Of a stretch of DNA of 64,000 bases, positions 57,108 through 64,000 are shown piece after piece. The translations under genes and the position numbers were made by a program. A model generated the notes under the pieces. It was not told where the DNA came from. It saw only the letters and a list, made by a program, of their open reading frames with translations, and did not search any database. The number at the start of each line of letters is the position of its first letter. The stretch's first letter is position 1. The stretch lies in NCBI RefSeq assembly GCF_029714305.1, contig NZ_CP121647.1, forward strand, positions 5,104,501-5,168,500. Direction: 5' to 3'. This DNA comes from Bradyrhizobium sp. CB3481. Lineage in GTDB: Bacteria > Pseudomonadota > Alphaproteobacteria > Rhizobiales > Xanthobacteraceae.

Positions 57108-57496
57108 AACTGACAATGACCGAGCCTACACGATACAACCCGACGGGGCGTCGGTTGTGGCGAGGTGACATCCGTCCGCACGAATGACAACTCTCCGCTA
57201 CGATCGCAGTCCTGTTCTTCTGGCCTCTCCAAATATTGAAAAATCTCATCATGATTTCCGTCCTCGTGGCAGTTGCAATCGCAGCTTGGTGCATAGAGTG
57301 GCAGCTTGTATCTTCGTGTACAGAGTGGTCTCAGGATCAACGAGCGAAATGCCTGGCCCTTATGCCTCCGTTGATTTGCCGGTACAAATCGGCAATGACC
57401 GAAGCTCTGCGACGCCGCTCAAATTGGGGGGTATTGGCTGCAGCGGAAACCAGGTGCTGTGTGCACGAATGCTAATGTACAATTGAAAGCTGCTCG
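57108..57496. other. intergenic before trpD
   Basis: About 390 bases; short frames only. No trp leader peptide or attenuator recognised. Confidence 0.4.
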
Positions 57497-58516
57497 ATGG
57501 ATGACCTCAAATCGCTTATTGGCAAAGTTGCCAGAGGGGCTACGCTGACCCGCGGGGAAACGGCATTCGCCGTCGACAGCATGGTGGCTACACCGTCGCA
57601 GATGGGCGGGCTCCTGATGGCGCTGCGGGTGCGCGGCGAGACGGTGGAAGAACTCACCGGCGCGGCTTCGGCGATCCGCAGTAGGATGCTGCGAGTCATT
57701 GCGCCGCACGATCCCGTTGACATCGTCGGCACGGGCGGCAACGCTTCTGGTTCGGTCAACGTGTCGACCTGCACCGCTTTCATCGTCGCGGGCGCTGGCG
57801 TACCGGTTGCCAAACATGGCAACGTTGCCCTGTCCTCGCGCTCGGGCGCCGCTGACGTATTGGCGTCCCTTGGCGTGAGGATCGACCTCGCCCCTGACGA
57901 GATTGCTCGCTGTGTGCACGAAGCCGGCATTGGCTTCATGTTTGCGCCAGCTCATCATCCCGCCATGAAGCACGTCCACCCGACCCGGGTTGAGCTCGCG
58001 ACCCGCACCATGTTCAATCTGCTCGGACCACTGTGCAATCCGCTCGGCGTGAAGCGACAGATCGTCGGAGTGTTTTCGCGAAAATGGGTGCTGCCTTTGG
58101 CCCAGGTCCTGAAAACTCTCGGCGCTGATTCTGTCTGGGTCCTGCACGGCTCTGACAGACTTGATGAGATCACCCTCACCGGCCCGACGTTTGTTGGCGC
58201 GCTGCAGACGGGTGAAATCCGCACCTTCGAGGTGACGCCGAAAGACGTCGGCCTTCCCCCTTGTGACAGCGAGGACCTGAAGGGTGGCAACGCCGATGCG
58301 AATGCGGCCGCGCTGCAAAACGTGCTCCACGGCACGCCCAGCCCGTATCGCGATGTCGCGCTTCTCAACGCGGCCGCCGCATTGATCGTGGCCGGTCGCG
58401 CCACAACTTTGAAGGAAAGCGTCGTCCTTGGGCAGAAATCGATTGATAGTGGTGCCGCGGCGGCGCGATTGAACGCCTCATCGCGGTCTCCAACGCTTGA
58501 CAGCCGAGTTGGCTGA
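57497..58516 (+). CDS. trpD: anthranilate phosphoribosyltransferase TrpD
   Basis: 339 residues, full family length. Transfers phosphoribose from PRPP to anthranilate (tryptophan pathway). Seen: [20 protein letters not shown], the PRPP loop [37 protein letters not shown], and [16 protein letters not shown] (here [12 protein letters not shown]), plus [12 protein letters not shown] near the end. All key residues look intact. The stop overlaps the trpC start (TGATG), as in the chromosomal trpDC operon, but the last residues ([10 protein letters not shown]) look altered. An extra copy inside a symbiosis-type region is unusual. Confidence 0.93.
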   Translation: MDDLKSLIGKVARGATLTRGETAFAVDSMVATPSQMGGLLMALRVRGETVEELTGAASAIRSRMLRVIAPHDPVDIVGTGGNASGSVNVSTCTAFIVAGAGVPVAKHGNVALSSRSGAADVLASLGVRIDLAPDEIARCVHEAGIGFMFAPAHHPAMKHVHPTRVELATRTMFNLLGPLCNPLGVKRQIVGVFSRKWVLPLAQVLKTLGADSVWVLHGSDRLDEITLTGPTFVGALQTGEIRTFEVTPKDVGLPPCDSEDLKGGNADANAAALQNVLHGTPSPYRDVALLNAAAALIVAGRATTLKESVVLGQKSIDSGAAAARLNASSRSPTLDSRVG

Positions 58517-59217
58517 TGTCGGACATTTTGACCAAAATCGAAGCCTATAAGCGCGAAGAAGTCGCAGCGATCAAGCGCGCGCAGCCATTTTCAGAAGTAG
58601 AAGCGCGCGCAGCCCATGCGCCGGCTCCACGCGGCTTCATCAGCGTGATCCGCCATAGGCACGCGGCAGGTGAGTACGCCCTCACTACCGAAATCAAGAA
58701 AGGCTCGTCCTCCAGGGGCCACATTCGCGCCGACTTCGATCCGCTCTTACTTGCGAAAGCCTATGAGGCGGCCAGCGCATGCTGTCTCTGGGCCTTGACA
58801 GACAAGCCACCTTTCCTGGGGCATCTCGATTACATGGTTGTCGAGCGCGGCGACAACTCTGCCGGTGCGACGCAAGGACTTCATCTTCGACACCTACTAG
58901 GTGGCCAAGACGCGAGCCGATGGCGCGCAGTGCATCCTAGTCGTCGGGGCGGCGTTGAACGACAGCGCTGCCCGCGACATCGAAGCCGCCACTCTGGCGC
59001 AAGGCACCTGGTCGAGATCCACGACTGGCTGACACTCGATCGAGCCCTGCCCCTCCGTTCTGGAATCGACAACCGCAACCTGCGCAGCTTCGAGACGACA
59101 ATTGCTAACCAGCAAAGCGCAGGCGCCACGCGCTTGTCGCGGCGGAGGATGTGTCTCGTAGCATTCTCTGCCGAGCTGACCGCGGCTGGAGCGCCACCCG
59201 ATAGCAGACCGCGCTGA
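58516..59217 (+). pseudogene. trpC: indole-3-glycerol-phosphate synthase TrpC, decayed
   Basis: Starts [75 protein letters not shown]. Near 58865 the frame breaks; another frame has KDFIFDTY followed by TAG, then VAKTRADGAQCILVVGAALN. Later pieces LVEIHDWLTLDRALPLRSG and IDNRNLRSFETTIA follow with further shifts and gaps, and the phosphate-binding end (VGESG...LVGESL) is lost. Clearly not functional. Confidence 0.9.
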
Positions 59218-59306
59218 CAGCGAAAGCCCCAGCAACGCGTCCGGCCGAGATCGCCGATACGCCAGCGGGGCTCGCTTGCGTGCTGTCGCGTTAAAGGAGA
59301 AACACA

Positions 59307-60098
59307 ATGATGTCCTCGCGAATGATCACAGAACTCGGATCCATCGCAAAATTCGAACTCGTGCTTCGGAAATTTCGGGAGATGATCGATACAGACAATT
59401 CGATCCCACCCGAGTTGCGGGACTCGCTGCACACGACGCTAGATCAGCATCTTCTTTCCGCGAGAAAGCGCCCTCTCCTCACGACCGGCGGGCAAGAAAG
59501 GCGATTGCGATCGCCAATCAAGCAATCACCGCATCGTAAACCCACGGAATCGAACACCAGTCCGGAAGTTGGCTACGAGTTGCCAACGTCGCTGAGCACG
59601 AACAAAATTAAATCCATCGACCCGATCGAGTTTCGGCAAGCGATGGGAAATCTGGCGAGCGGCGTCGCCATTGTAGCGGTCGGAACAGCCCTGGGACGGC
59701 GCGGGTTAACGGTAGGTTCTGTTACCTCCATCTGTATGGAACCGCCCTGCTTGCTGGTCGGTATTAATGCCTCTTCTGAGACTCACGATGCGATACTCGC
59801 AAACGGCCGATTTGGCGTTAGCCTTCTCGGTGGCGATCAGCGGGACATCGCACTGCGTTTCGCTGGCCGGGATGGTGCCAACGGCGTCGACCGCTTCGAT
59901 ACTGCGGCGTGGGATCAGGGCGTTCTCGACGTACCGATTCTGCAAAGCGCAGTGTGCGTGCTTGAATGCGTTTTGCATCGCCACCAAGTCGTTGGCACCC
60001 ATGGGATCTTTATGGGCCGCATTGTCGCGACGCGACCAGGTCAAGGCACTCCACTCATCAACTTCCGGCGCCAGCTTCGAACGTTACCGCACGGGTGA
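59307..60098 (+). CDS. flavin reductase-like (FMN split-barrel) protein with N-terminal extension
   Basis: 263 residues, AAGGAGAAACACA before ATG 59307. Residues 1-100 are a helical and then polar extension. From about 105 the flavin reductase domain: DPIEFRQAMGNLASGVAIVA, GLTVGSVTSICMEPPCLLVG, ASSETHDAILANGRFGVSLL, RFAGRDGANGVDRFD and the C-terminal strand before a short end. Supplies reduced FMN to a partner oxygenase; the LLM monooxygenase at 45232-46545 is the only candidate in the window. Confidence 0.83.
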   Translation: MMSSRMITELGSIAKFELVLRKFREMIDTDNSIPPELRDSLHTTLDQHLLSARKRPLLTTGGQERRLRSPIKQSPHRKPTESNTSPEVGYELPTSLSTNKIKSIDPIEFRQAMGNLASGVAIVAVGTALGRRGLTVGSVTSICMEPPCLLVGINASSETHDAILANGRFGVSLLGGDQRDIALRFAGRDGANGVDRFDTAAWDQGVLDVPILQSAVCVLECVLHRHQVVGTHGIFMGRIVATRPGQGTPLINFRRQLRTLPHG

Positions 60099-60725
60099 GT
60101 GCAGTTTCCTTGCCCCGCAGCTATTAGGCACGAACTGCGGCTAGCCTCATCTTCCGAGCCACAAAGTTCGGGTTAATAATGATCATAGAATAGCCGTCAG
60201 AATGCGGCGCGCACCTGGCGGAGCCCTTCGATCTACATAGGTTCAAGGGTCTTGAAAGGCGCAGTGACGGCTAATTGTCTAGCCTCGAGAGGACTCACCC
60301 CACTAGACCAGGACAATGCCATGGTCCCTATTGATGGTTGACCTTTGCCTTGCCGCTCTTAGGCGATCACACTTCTGACGGACCCTACACGAAGATGACG
60401 GCAGCGCCCCCAAGTACGGCTGGTCTTTCGCACCCATCAAAGGAGATTTCTAAGGCGAAGCGCTTCAATTCACCAAGAGGTCGCTCGCATCTCGCAACTT
60501 CGTGCCTTGCATGGAAGTGGTGCTCAATTTCCCATCACTTAGAGGCGAGCAGCATGCGTGCGGCGAGAGCAACAGTCACGAGAACGTGTCAGCTTAGCGG
60601 CTCCTTAAGATCTCGGCGTAGCAACCCGCTCTCCGAGTTTTTTGAGGAATGGGGCTGCTTTTCGCTTTCTTTGATCGCACTCCTGGCGCGACGAGTTTGG
60701 ACATATTCACATGAGCAATCTTAAA
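60099..60725. other. 600 bases with no recognisable gene
   Basis: Short frames only; nothing recognised. Confidence 0.4.
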
Positions 60726-60768
60726 AGAGGGCTTGAAGCGTACGTAACGTCAAATTGTATGACGTCAA
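60726..60768 (+). repeat. MerR-type promoter-like repeat, copy 3
   Basis: GAGGGCTTGAAGCGTACGTA followed by ACGTCAAATTGTATGAC. The palindrome TTGAAGCGTACGTAACGTCA-A (60733-60753) is the most symmetric of the three copies. Lies about 210 bases upstream of the GcrA-like gene. Confidence 0.55.
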
Positions 60769-60975
60769 AGTAGATCGCGTGCCGGCTTTCTTGTATCAGA
60801 GGTCCGAAAGAAGTTCTGTCCGCACAGTTCACCTGGGAGCTCGTATGCCGGCAAATCGCGGAAACGCACAAAGATCGACCCGGCTCCAGAAGTATTCAAC
60901 AAGCTTCTGCGACCATTGTCGCTCGTCAAGATTGGCGCGACATTTCAAGAATGCACGGTACCTCGGAGCGGCAAC

Positions 60976-61437
60976 GTGAAAAAACGGGACGGCGCCAAGA
61001 AGGTGTTGCTAGTCGATCACACTGAAGGCCAATGTCGGGCGATTGTTGGCTTTAAGAATGGAGATCGGGCAATCCCCTATATGTGCGGCGAGCCAGTATT
61101 GCGAAAGCCGCGTAAGAAAACGTCGTCGTGGTGCTCTTATCACCATCGTCAGGTGCATGCAGCTCCTCTCGAGCAGTACTTGAGCAAGATTCCATTTTCG
61201 ATTCGGCTACCACAAGCAAATCAAAAGCGCGGCGCTCAAATCTTTTGTATCCAGGCAATACGCTTGAGCCGACTTTGGCGAAACCGGAGCTTACGTCGAC
61301 CAGGGAACGTAAAGAGCGGCGCAGACCTCTGTCCTGCACGGGTCCCTTCAGCTTCTCGCGCTGTTCAGGAGCTCGCAAGCTGCGATCATTCTGACCGGAC
61401 ACTACAAGCTTGTTGGATTGCGCAGCTCGCGGATTAA
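60976..61437 (+). pseudogene. GcrA-like C-terminal domain fragment
   Basis: From GTG 60976: EGQCRAIVGFKNGDRAIPYM, CGEPVLRKPRKKTSSWCSYH, HRQVHA. The CR-I...YMCGE...SWCxYHHRxxxA pattern resembles the C-terminal part of alphaproteobacterial GcrA cell-cycle regulators (C-x-W-P...FCGxP...SYCxxH). The N-terminal DNA-binding helices (WTxERVExLKxLW) are not found upstream, and the residues after about 65 look like out-of-frame sequence. A relic of a regulator. Confidence 0.45.
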
Positions 61438-61550
61438 AAGCAAGGCAAGCGACGACGTAATCCTGATCTGCCAAGCGGGTTGGGAGTGCTTGGCCCTGAT
61501 GCCGTTGGGAGAGAGATACTGTACAAGCCTAAGACGAACTGGACGATTGA

Positions 61551-62149
61551 TGGTAAATCTCTGCACGCTGATTGAGCGCAACGCGGCGTTTGCTCCCGAC
61601 AAGCCTGCAATTCATTTTGAAGGCGAAACCTTGAGCTACGCCCGCGTCAATGAGAGGGTCGAGCAGGTCGCGCGCGCCCTAAAAAGCCAGCTGGGTGTCG
61701 GAAGTGGCGATCGCATCGCGATCCTTAGCCTTAATCGACCTGACTATCTGGTGCTGCTCTATGCGTGCGCGCGGCTCGGCGCAATGCTCGTGCCATTGAA
61801 CTGGCGGCTTGCGGTCGCCGAGCAGCTTTTCATTCTGTCCGACTCCGCTGCCAAAGTACTGGTGCTTGAACACGCCTTCGAGGGTCTTCTGCCCGAGTTA
61901 GCAGAGCAATTGCCGGATACTTTCCTCGTCAGCTTCGACTTTGCGCCGCTCGGTGGCAGCAAGTGGGATGGCCTATTGGACAGAGGCCGCGGTAATGGAC
62001 GCAATCCGGAGGCGGACATGTCCTGCCCGCTTCTGATCGTCTATACCTCTGGCACAACAGGGCGGCCGAAAGGCGCCGTGCTGCGCCAGGAAGCCCTGCT
62101 GTGGAATAGGGTTATGAGTCAGCACATGCATGGCCTCTCGGCTGCCTAA
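61551..62149 (+). pseudogene. acyl-CoA synthetase N-terminal half, truncated
   Basis: From ATG 61551: VNLCTLIERNAAFAPDKPAI, LSYARVNERVEQVARAL, GSGDRIAILSLNRPDYLVLL, LNWRLAVAEQLFILSDSAAK and the P-loop LLIVYTSGTTGRPKGAVL. It then stops after GLSAA where the MHS transporter sequence begins. About 300 residues including the catalytic A5-A10 motifs are missing. Cannot work. Confidence 0.87.
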
Positions 62150-62858
62150 TCACTCCGCTTATCTTCTTCCTGCGCCGGACGCTGGAGGAAACGCCGGAAT
62201 TTCTCGCAATGAAGAAACATCCCACGGTCCGGGAGGTCTTTGCCTCGGCACTCGCCAACTGGCGCATCGTTATTCTCGGCATGATGATCGCGGTCCTGAC
62301 AACAACGACCTTCTATTTGGTCACCGTTTACACGCCTACATTTGGCAAGAGCGTATTGAAGCTGTCCTCCCAGGATGCGCTCTTAGTGACGCTCTTGGTC
62401 GCCCTGACCAACTTCATCTGGAACCCCATCGGCGGCGCCGTCTCTGATCGGATCGGCCGCAAGCCGGTTCTGCTAACAATTGCCGGGCTTGCGTTAGTGA
62501 CTACCTATCCGGCATTGTACTGTTGGTAAGCGGCCCCACTTTCGGCAAGATGCTGGCAGTTGAGATGATGTTCTCGTTCTACTTCGGTACCTATAGCGGT
62601 GCCATGCTAGGCGCTCTTGTCGAGATCGTGCCGAACCATGTGCGCACTACCTGCTTCTCCCTTGCCTTCGCACTTGCGGCCGCGTTGTTTGGCACATTTA
62701 CGCCATCCGCCTCGACTTGGCTGATTGACCGCACCGATGACAAGGCTTCACCCGGCCTCTAGCTGATGTTGGCAGCCGTGCTCGGCATCATCGCGGCGCT
62801 CACCGTCTATCTCGGGACCGCCGAGCCGTCAAAAGTTGCCAAGTCCGTCGCAGCCTGA
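62140..62858 (+). pseudogene. MHS-family MFS transporter C-terminal half, frameshift and stop
   Basis: From about 62140: PLIFFLRRTLEETPEFLAMK, WRIVILGMMIAVLTTTTFYL, WNPIGGAVSDRIGRKPVL (MFS motif A), then a shift near 62520, FGKMLAVEMMFSFYFGTYSG, ALVEIVPNHVRTTCFSLAFA, a stop at 62760 and LMLAAVLGIIAALTVYLGTA. Typical of citrate/dicarboxylate-proton symporters of the metabolite:H+ symport family. The first six helices are missing; the 5' end is joined to the broken acyl-CoA ligase. Confidence 0.87.
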
Positions 62859-63239
62859 GCCAGCTGACAGATCTTTAAGCGGACAAGCCACGTCATTGGC
62901 TAGCTGGCTAATTCAGCGCGGTGCCCATGTTCGCGCTCTACGGACGATGATCAACCGGGTGCTCGACCGCGCTCCAGCTACCAAGCCACGTGTCTACATC
63001 CTGCCGGGGGTGCTCTATGCCGATTCATTCACCCAACCACCGCTGTCTCCACCCGCCCTGGGCCAGTATCGACGCACTGTGCGGCTGATGCAGGCGGACG
63101 TGACCTGCCCATCGACATCATCTTTTCTCAGTTGTTGGCGTCGTCGGAACGTTGATGATCGTCTTCGAGCCTATGCCGAACGCAACGAGGGCCTCTCGCT
63201 AGCGAAGCGATCTGCCGAGCTTCCGTTAGCGACTCGCGT
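62859..63239. other. no recognisable gene; fixX not found here
   Basis: 380 bases downstream of fixC (on the minus strand). No ferredoxin-like cysteine pattern of FixX is seen in any minus-strand frame. Confidence 0.5.
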
Positions 63240-64000
63240 CTATCCTGATGACCACCACGGCCGCCGTGCTGACAAGGTCGATTTCTCCGCCTCCAGCGCG
63301 TTGTTGACACGAACGAAGTTCTGTATCGCCTTCGAGACGAGCTGCTGATACGTGAGACGAAAGTTTTCCGGCTGCGTATGCAGCGGGGCGAGCATGGCAT
63401 GCTTTTTCGATTGATTGAAGCACTCATCCAACATCTTCTTGTATAATGAAAGGCTATCCGATCTTATGAGATCGCCGCGCGACTTCGCCCGGAAGATCGC
63501 TTCTGCCGCAATTTTCCCCGAGGTCATCGAAGCGTTGGCGTCTTCGTTGGCGGCAGCCCCGACCACCAACCAGCCCTTGCCATAGAGCCTCGGTATGGTG
63601 TTGTAGCCACCTTTGGGAATGAGGTGTGCGGAATACTCCCCAAAGTTCGAGCCATCGATTAGGCGTGCGATCGATGGGTGACGCTTGAACCGGTCGAGTA
63701 GTTCGTAAGGTGTTTCGCCGGTGCGCTGGAACTCGGAGACAAGGCAGGCGATGCCGAGTGAAAGGCTCTCCTTGTTCGCGTAGATGAAACCAATGGCTGT
63801 CATGCCGTGCGAGATGTTGCCGGCGGCCTCGATCACGACGCCTTTGTTGCCCTTGAGATTGAAACGGCCTTCGATGGCCTCGCGGGGCAAACAGTGCATT
63901 TCTTTCACCGTCAGCGCAACCTGGTCGGGCTCCGGCCTGTCGCGCAAGCCCGCACGCGTGCCGAGCAAGCCGTTGACGCCCTCGGCGAGCACTACCACAT
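63240..64000 (-). CDS. fixC: FixC, electron-transfer flavoprotein:quinone-type oxidoreductase, 3' part
   Basis: About 252 C-terminal residues; the gene continues past the right edge. Seen: [109 protein letters not shown], and [17 protein letters not shown]. FixC belongs to the FixABCX complex that feeds electrons to nitrogenase. The last about 20 residues ([19 protein letters not shown]) differ from what I expect, and no fixX follows, so the 3' end may be rearranged. Confidence 0.9.
   Translation of the reverse strand, partial: VVVLAEGVNGLLGTRAGLRDRPEPDQVALTVKEMHCLPREAIEGRFNLKGNKGVVIEAAGNISHGMTAIGFIYANKESLSLGIACLVSEFQRTGETPYELLDRFKRHPSIARLIDGSNFGEYSAHLIPKGGYNTIPRLYGKGWLVVGAAANEDANASMTSGKIAAEAIFRAKSRGDLIRSDSLSLYKKMLDECFNQSKKHAMLAPLHTQPENFRLTYQQLVSKAIQNFVRVNNALEAEKSTLSARRPWWSSG

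Noticed and set aside
62836..63348. 170-residue plus-strand frame
   Set aside because: Overlaps the fixC 3' end on the other strand and has no recognisable features.
1..64000. CRISPR arrays, rRNA and tRNA genes
   Set aside because: No regularly spaced repeats, rRNA blocks or convincing tRNA cloverleaf or CCA-end pattern were seen by eye; a tRNAscan and Infernal run would settle it.
1..64000. tts boxes for TtsI-controlled type III genes
   Set aside because: Scanned for the GTCAGCTT-CGAAAGCT core; found only weak partial matches.

Overview
The window looks like a stretch of a Bradyrhizobium-type symbiosis island (a large, GC-rich, gene-poor and heavily eroded accessory region of a root-nodule bacterium). 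The evidence is two NodD-type nod boxes, a fixC gene running off the right edge, a polygalacturonase, secreted RTX proteins, a GrlR-like type III secretion regulator, an acyl-homoserine-lactone system, insertion sequences, and very many broken genes (frameshifts, nonsense codons, internal deletions). Some single-base shifts in G runs could be sequencing errors; many others (in-frame stops, internal deletions, chimaeric junctions) are true decay.

Layout. 1-2.7 kb: dead acyl-CoA ligase and thiolase, the thiolase cut by an IS110-family remnant. 3.0-5.5 kb: an intact IS66 element with perfect 13-bp ends and an 8-bp target duplication. 5.7-11.6 kb: a minus-strand block of seven exported, membrane or cell-wall genes (two glycine-rich repeat proteins, a lipoprotein, a two-domain peptidoglycan hydrolase, a two-TM holin-like protein, two secreted proteins) with no recognised function. 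11.8-18.0 kb: prophage/plasmid-like debris, a DUF1778-GNAT toxin-antitoxin pair and a broken Rep-like gene. 18.2-23.5 kb: luxR-luxI with a lux box, a degenerate isochorismatase-like protein, and an alpha/beta hydrolase coupled to an unusual ribbon-helix-helix/MFS fusion. 24.6-39.5 kb: GrlR-like protein, NRPS adenylation remnants, a secreted glycosidase-RTX protein, XRE-ImmA and DUF6036 toxin-antitoxin remnants, a membrane-anchored DUF2235 hydrolase, and a nod-box-preceded NodO-like RTX gene with a frameshift. 40.4-46.5 kb: polygalacturonase, sulfotransferase, an FkbM methyltransferase behind an excellent nod box, and a luciferase-like monooxygenase. 48.0-53.6 kb: few genes, but two related minus-strand small-RNA candidates, each with a sigma-54 -24/-12 promoter and a terminator; one also has a NifA-type upstream site. 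54.0-62.9 kb: decayed acyl-CoA carboxylase, LabA-like NYN protein, intact trpD next to dead trpC, flavin reductase, GcrA-like fragment, a truncated acyl-CoA ligase joined to a truncated MHS transporter. 63.2 kb-end: 3' part of fixC.

How it works together: what is still alive is mainly signalling and host-surface work: quorum sensing, NodD-controlled glycan or secreted-protein genes, cell-wall-active and plant-polysaccharide-active secreted enzymes, and (predicted) nitrogen-fixation-controlled small RNAs. Metabolic genes are mostly in decay. The best candidates for something undescribed are the twin sigma-54 small RNAs, the 5.7-11.6 kb envelope block, and the RHH-MFS fusion.
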